The translations under genes were made by a program, and so were the position numbers. Of a stretch of DNA of 20,086 nt, positions 19,061-20,086 are shown piece after piece (position 1 is the first letter of the stretch; every line of letters begins with the position of its first letter). The stretch is from IMG/VR virus record IMGVR_UViG_3300029309_000442, positions 1 through 20,086 of that record. The stretch is one strand, 5' to 3'. A model generated the notes under the pieces. That model had not been told where the DNA came from. It worked only from the letters and a program-made list of their open reading frames with translations, and ran no database searches. This DNA is from a virus.

Positions 19061-19450
19061 TTATTTATAAGACCATATCCAAGGTCTAGGACTTGTTACT
19101 GATTTTCTAGGCATAGTATCTAAATGTATAAATCTTTTTCCATGTACACCATTTTGTTTTACACCTATACCTGTAAAGCCTAACTCCATAGCTAAACGCA
19201 CTATCTCAAAAGCTTTATGTCCAGAGCATACTACATCTACAGCACACCCTTTTAAATGTGCAGATTGTTTACTACCACCTATAGCTATATTATGTGCTTC
19301 ACTTCTGTAACCAGAACTAATAGTCATAGGTTGTTTTAACTTATCTCTTAACTCATCAAGCTTACTCATAAACTTTTCATCCATATGTATTTCACCTGTA
19401 CCTTTACATCTTAGTTCTTCTTCAGAAAAGTATTTCCATCTTGTATGCAT
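19061..19450 (-). CDS. endolysin, peptidase M15A family (D-Ala-D-Ala type)
   Basis: Cleaves peptide cross-links in peptidoglycan. YFSEEELRCKGTG (7-19) opens the family; ISSGYRSEAHN (44-54, R49) precedes the zinc-binding SAHLKGCAVDV (63-73; H65 and D72) and FIHLDTM (107-113; H109), the third zinc ligand. The end, RPWIWSYK, is the usual close. Length 129 aa is the bare catalytic domain, without signal peptide, so it needs a holin for access. ATG at 19450 shares a base with the upstream gene's stop (TAATG); AAGGAG at 19460-19465 (read on the minus strand) precedes it. Confidence 0.93.
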   Translation of the reverse strand: MHTRWKYFSEEELRCKGTGEIHMDEKFMSKLDELRDKLKQPMTISSGYRSEAHNIAIGGSKQSAHLKGCAVDVVCSGHKAFEIVRLAMELGFTGIGVKQNGVHGKRFIHLDTMPRKSVTSPRPWIWSYK

Positions 19451-19692
19451 TACTTATGTCTCCTTATCATATCATCTATTTTACTTTCTAATCTATCAAA
19501 TCTTTGAAGCAGTTGTTTTAAATCATCTTTAACATCTTCTTTAGAAGCATAGGTTACAGCTATGTTCTCTCTTGTCTCTGATAGTTCTTCTTTTACTTTA
19601 CTAATAGCAGCAGATGTAGAACGTATCCACCATAGAAATCCACCTATTGCCATTGTTAGTATTGCATTCCATATCATTGTCATATCTGCCAT
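19450..19692 (-). CDS. membrane-anchored coiled-coil protein, 80 aa (i-spanin or holin-accessory candidate)
   Basis: ATG at 19692, with AAGGAG six bases upstream. N-terminal transmembrane helix MTMIWNAILTMAIGGFLWWI (about 4-23), then a coiled coil from about 28 to 78 (KVKEELSETRENIAV; DDLKQLLQRFDRLESKIDDM). The one-TM plus coiled-coil design and position directly before the endolysin fit an inner-membrane spanin subunit; similar proteins in marine phages are annotated hypothetical. No outer-membrane lipoprotein partner was found in the window. Confidence 0.75.
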   Translation of the reverse strand: MADMTMIWNAILTMAIGGFLWWIRSTSAAISKVKEELSETRENIAVTYASKEDVKDDLKQLLQRFDRLESKIDDMIRRHK

Positions 19693-19702
19693 TGTTTACT
19701 CC

Positions 19703-20086
19703 TTATTGTAATAAGTCTTCGAATTTTCTTTGTAATATTTCTGTACCAGTATCTTTTTTTTCTTTAGGAAGAATAGCAGATAATACAGGTATATTATTAA
19801 TAATAAATCTGGATAAGCTTCTTACATTACCCATTGATGCTTGTCCTATTGCAGATAAAGCATTACTTAACCAAGATAATCCAGGACCTGCAATAGTTTC
19901 TAAAGGTTTAGCACCATATTTAAAAGATAATAAAGATTCATATAAAACAGTTCCAGGTCCTAATATATTACTATTTATAAAAGCTTCAATTATTTTTTGA
20001 AAAGTATCTAAATTTTGATAAGGTCCATCACCATTATATCTAATAAAATCTTTTATCTCTCTAATCCCCATAGTTCCTGCCATAAT
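19703..20086 (-). CDS. C-terminal end of a probable large internal virion protein (partial)
   Basis: Minus-strand frame open to the window edge; ends with TAA at 19703-19705. An ATG at 20083 could start a 126-aa protein, but no ribosome-binding site can be seen there and the frame stays open. The sequence GPGLSWLSNALSAIGQASMG and SLSRFIINNIPVLSAI, with short helices and glycine-rich turns, resembles the very C-terminus of large polyvalent or internal virion proteins of marine podoviruses, which end near NIP-hydrophobic motifs. It leads the minus-strand run that holds the lysis genes. Confidence 0.6.
   Translation of the reverse strand: MMAGTMGIREIKDFIRYNGDGPYQNLDTFQKIIEAFINSNILGPGTVLYESLLSFKYGAKPLETIAGPGLSWLSNALSAIGQASMGNVRSLSRFIINNIPVLSAILPKEKKDTGTEILQRKFEDLLQ

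Noticed and set aside
19647-20000. Plus-strand frame opposite the minus-strand virion and coiled-coil genes
   Set aside because: Begins inside the TM/coiled-coil gene in antisense, lacks a ribosome-binding site, and the minus strand here has well-spaced AAGGAG sites and stop/start overlaps.
1-20086. tRNA genes, CRISPR arrays, integrase or attachment sites, IS elements
   Set aside because: Looked for cloverleaf-like GC stems, regular direct repeats with spacers, and recombinase or transposase motifs; none seen.

Overview
The window reads as part of an AT-rich, tightly packed genome of a tailed phage with a T7-like replication module, most likely a marine lytic podovirus. Supporting this are a phage zinc/Toprim primase-helicase, a short family A DNA polymerase with exonuclease, endonuclease VII, a gp2.5-like ssDNA-binding protein, a RecB/Cas4-like exonuclease, a class II ribonucleotide reductase, an Fe-S assembly (DUF59) gene, Hsp20, a 3TM holin, an M15 endolysin and a small terminase. 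The gene mix and base composition recall pelagiphages (SAR11 phages) and cyanophages. The host is an inference and cannot be proven here. No integrase, phage RNA polymerase, tRNA, rRNA, CRISPR array or insertion sequence was seen. The promoters found are sigma70-like, so host RNA polymerase probably transcribes these genes.

Layout. 1-3669: about 20 tiny plus-strand genes (30-108 aa), chained by 4- or 8-nt stop/start overlaps, including a glutaredoxin, small zinc-finger proteins and several membrane microproteins. This looks like an early or accessory region. 3663-10218: DNA replication and nucleolytic module: primase-helicase, zinc-ribbon protein, DNA polymerase (GTG start), endonuclease VII, a nuclease open reading frame that runs in frame into the SSB gene, an exonuclease and two small conserved genes. 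10220-12961: nucleotide metabolism: DUF3310, class II RNR, DUF59/SufT-like protein, with membrane peptides on each side. 12969-13500: a self-contained unit with a promoter, a 5' hairpin plus T-run, hsp20 and a strong intrinsic terminator. 13511-17460: surface-glycan-like cassette: exported small protein, GT8-like glycosyltransferase, a 766-aa three-domain glycosyltransferase/methyltransferase/DUF115-like fusion, and a second methyltransferase. 17460-18678: 3TM holin, two small membrane or exported proteins, and the terminase small subunit. 18602-20086: minus-strand genes running toward the terminase: the end of a probable large virion protein, a TM/coiled-coil protein, the M15 endolysin and a membrane-anchored protein that overlaps the terminase gene tail-to-tail.

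Most notable observations: (1) the nuclease and SSB genes are joined in one frame across a promoter, and a seven-A run lies exactly where a -1 slip would restore a nuclease stop; (2) reading all 20 kb I found no GATC, although GAT is very frequent; (3) a hairpin with a GAAA loop and six Ts sits right at the predicted start of the hsp20 transcript; (4) the three-domain glycan enzyme and its neighbours; (5) serial 8-nt gene overlaps in which the next gene's ribosome-binding site encodes the acidic tail of the previous protein; (6) matching acidic EEVxF tails on helicase and SSB.
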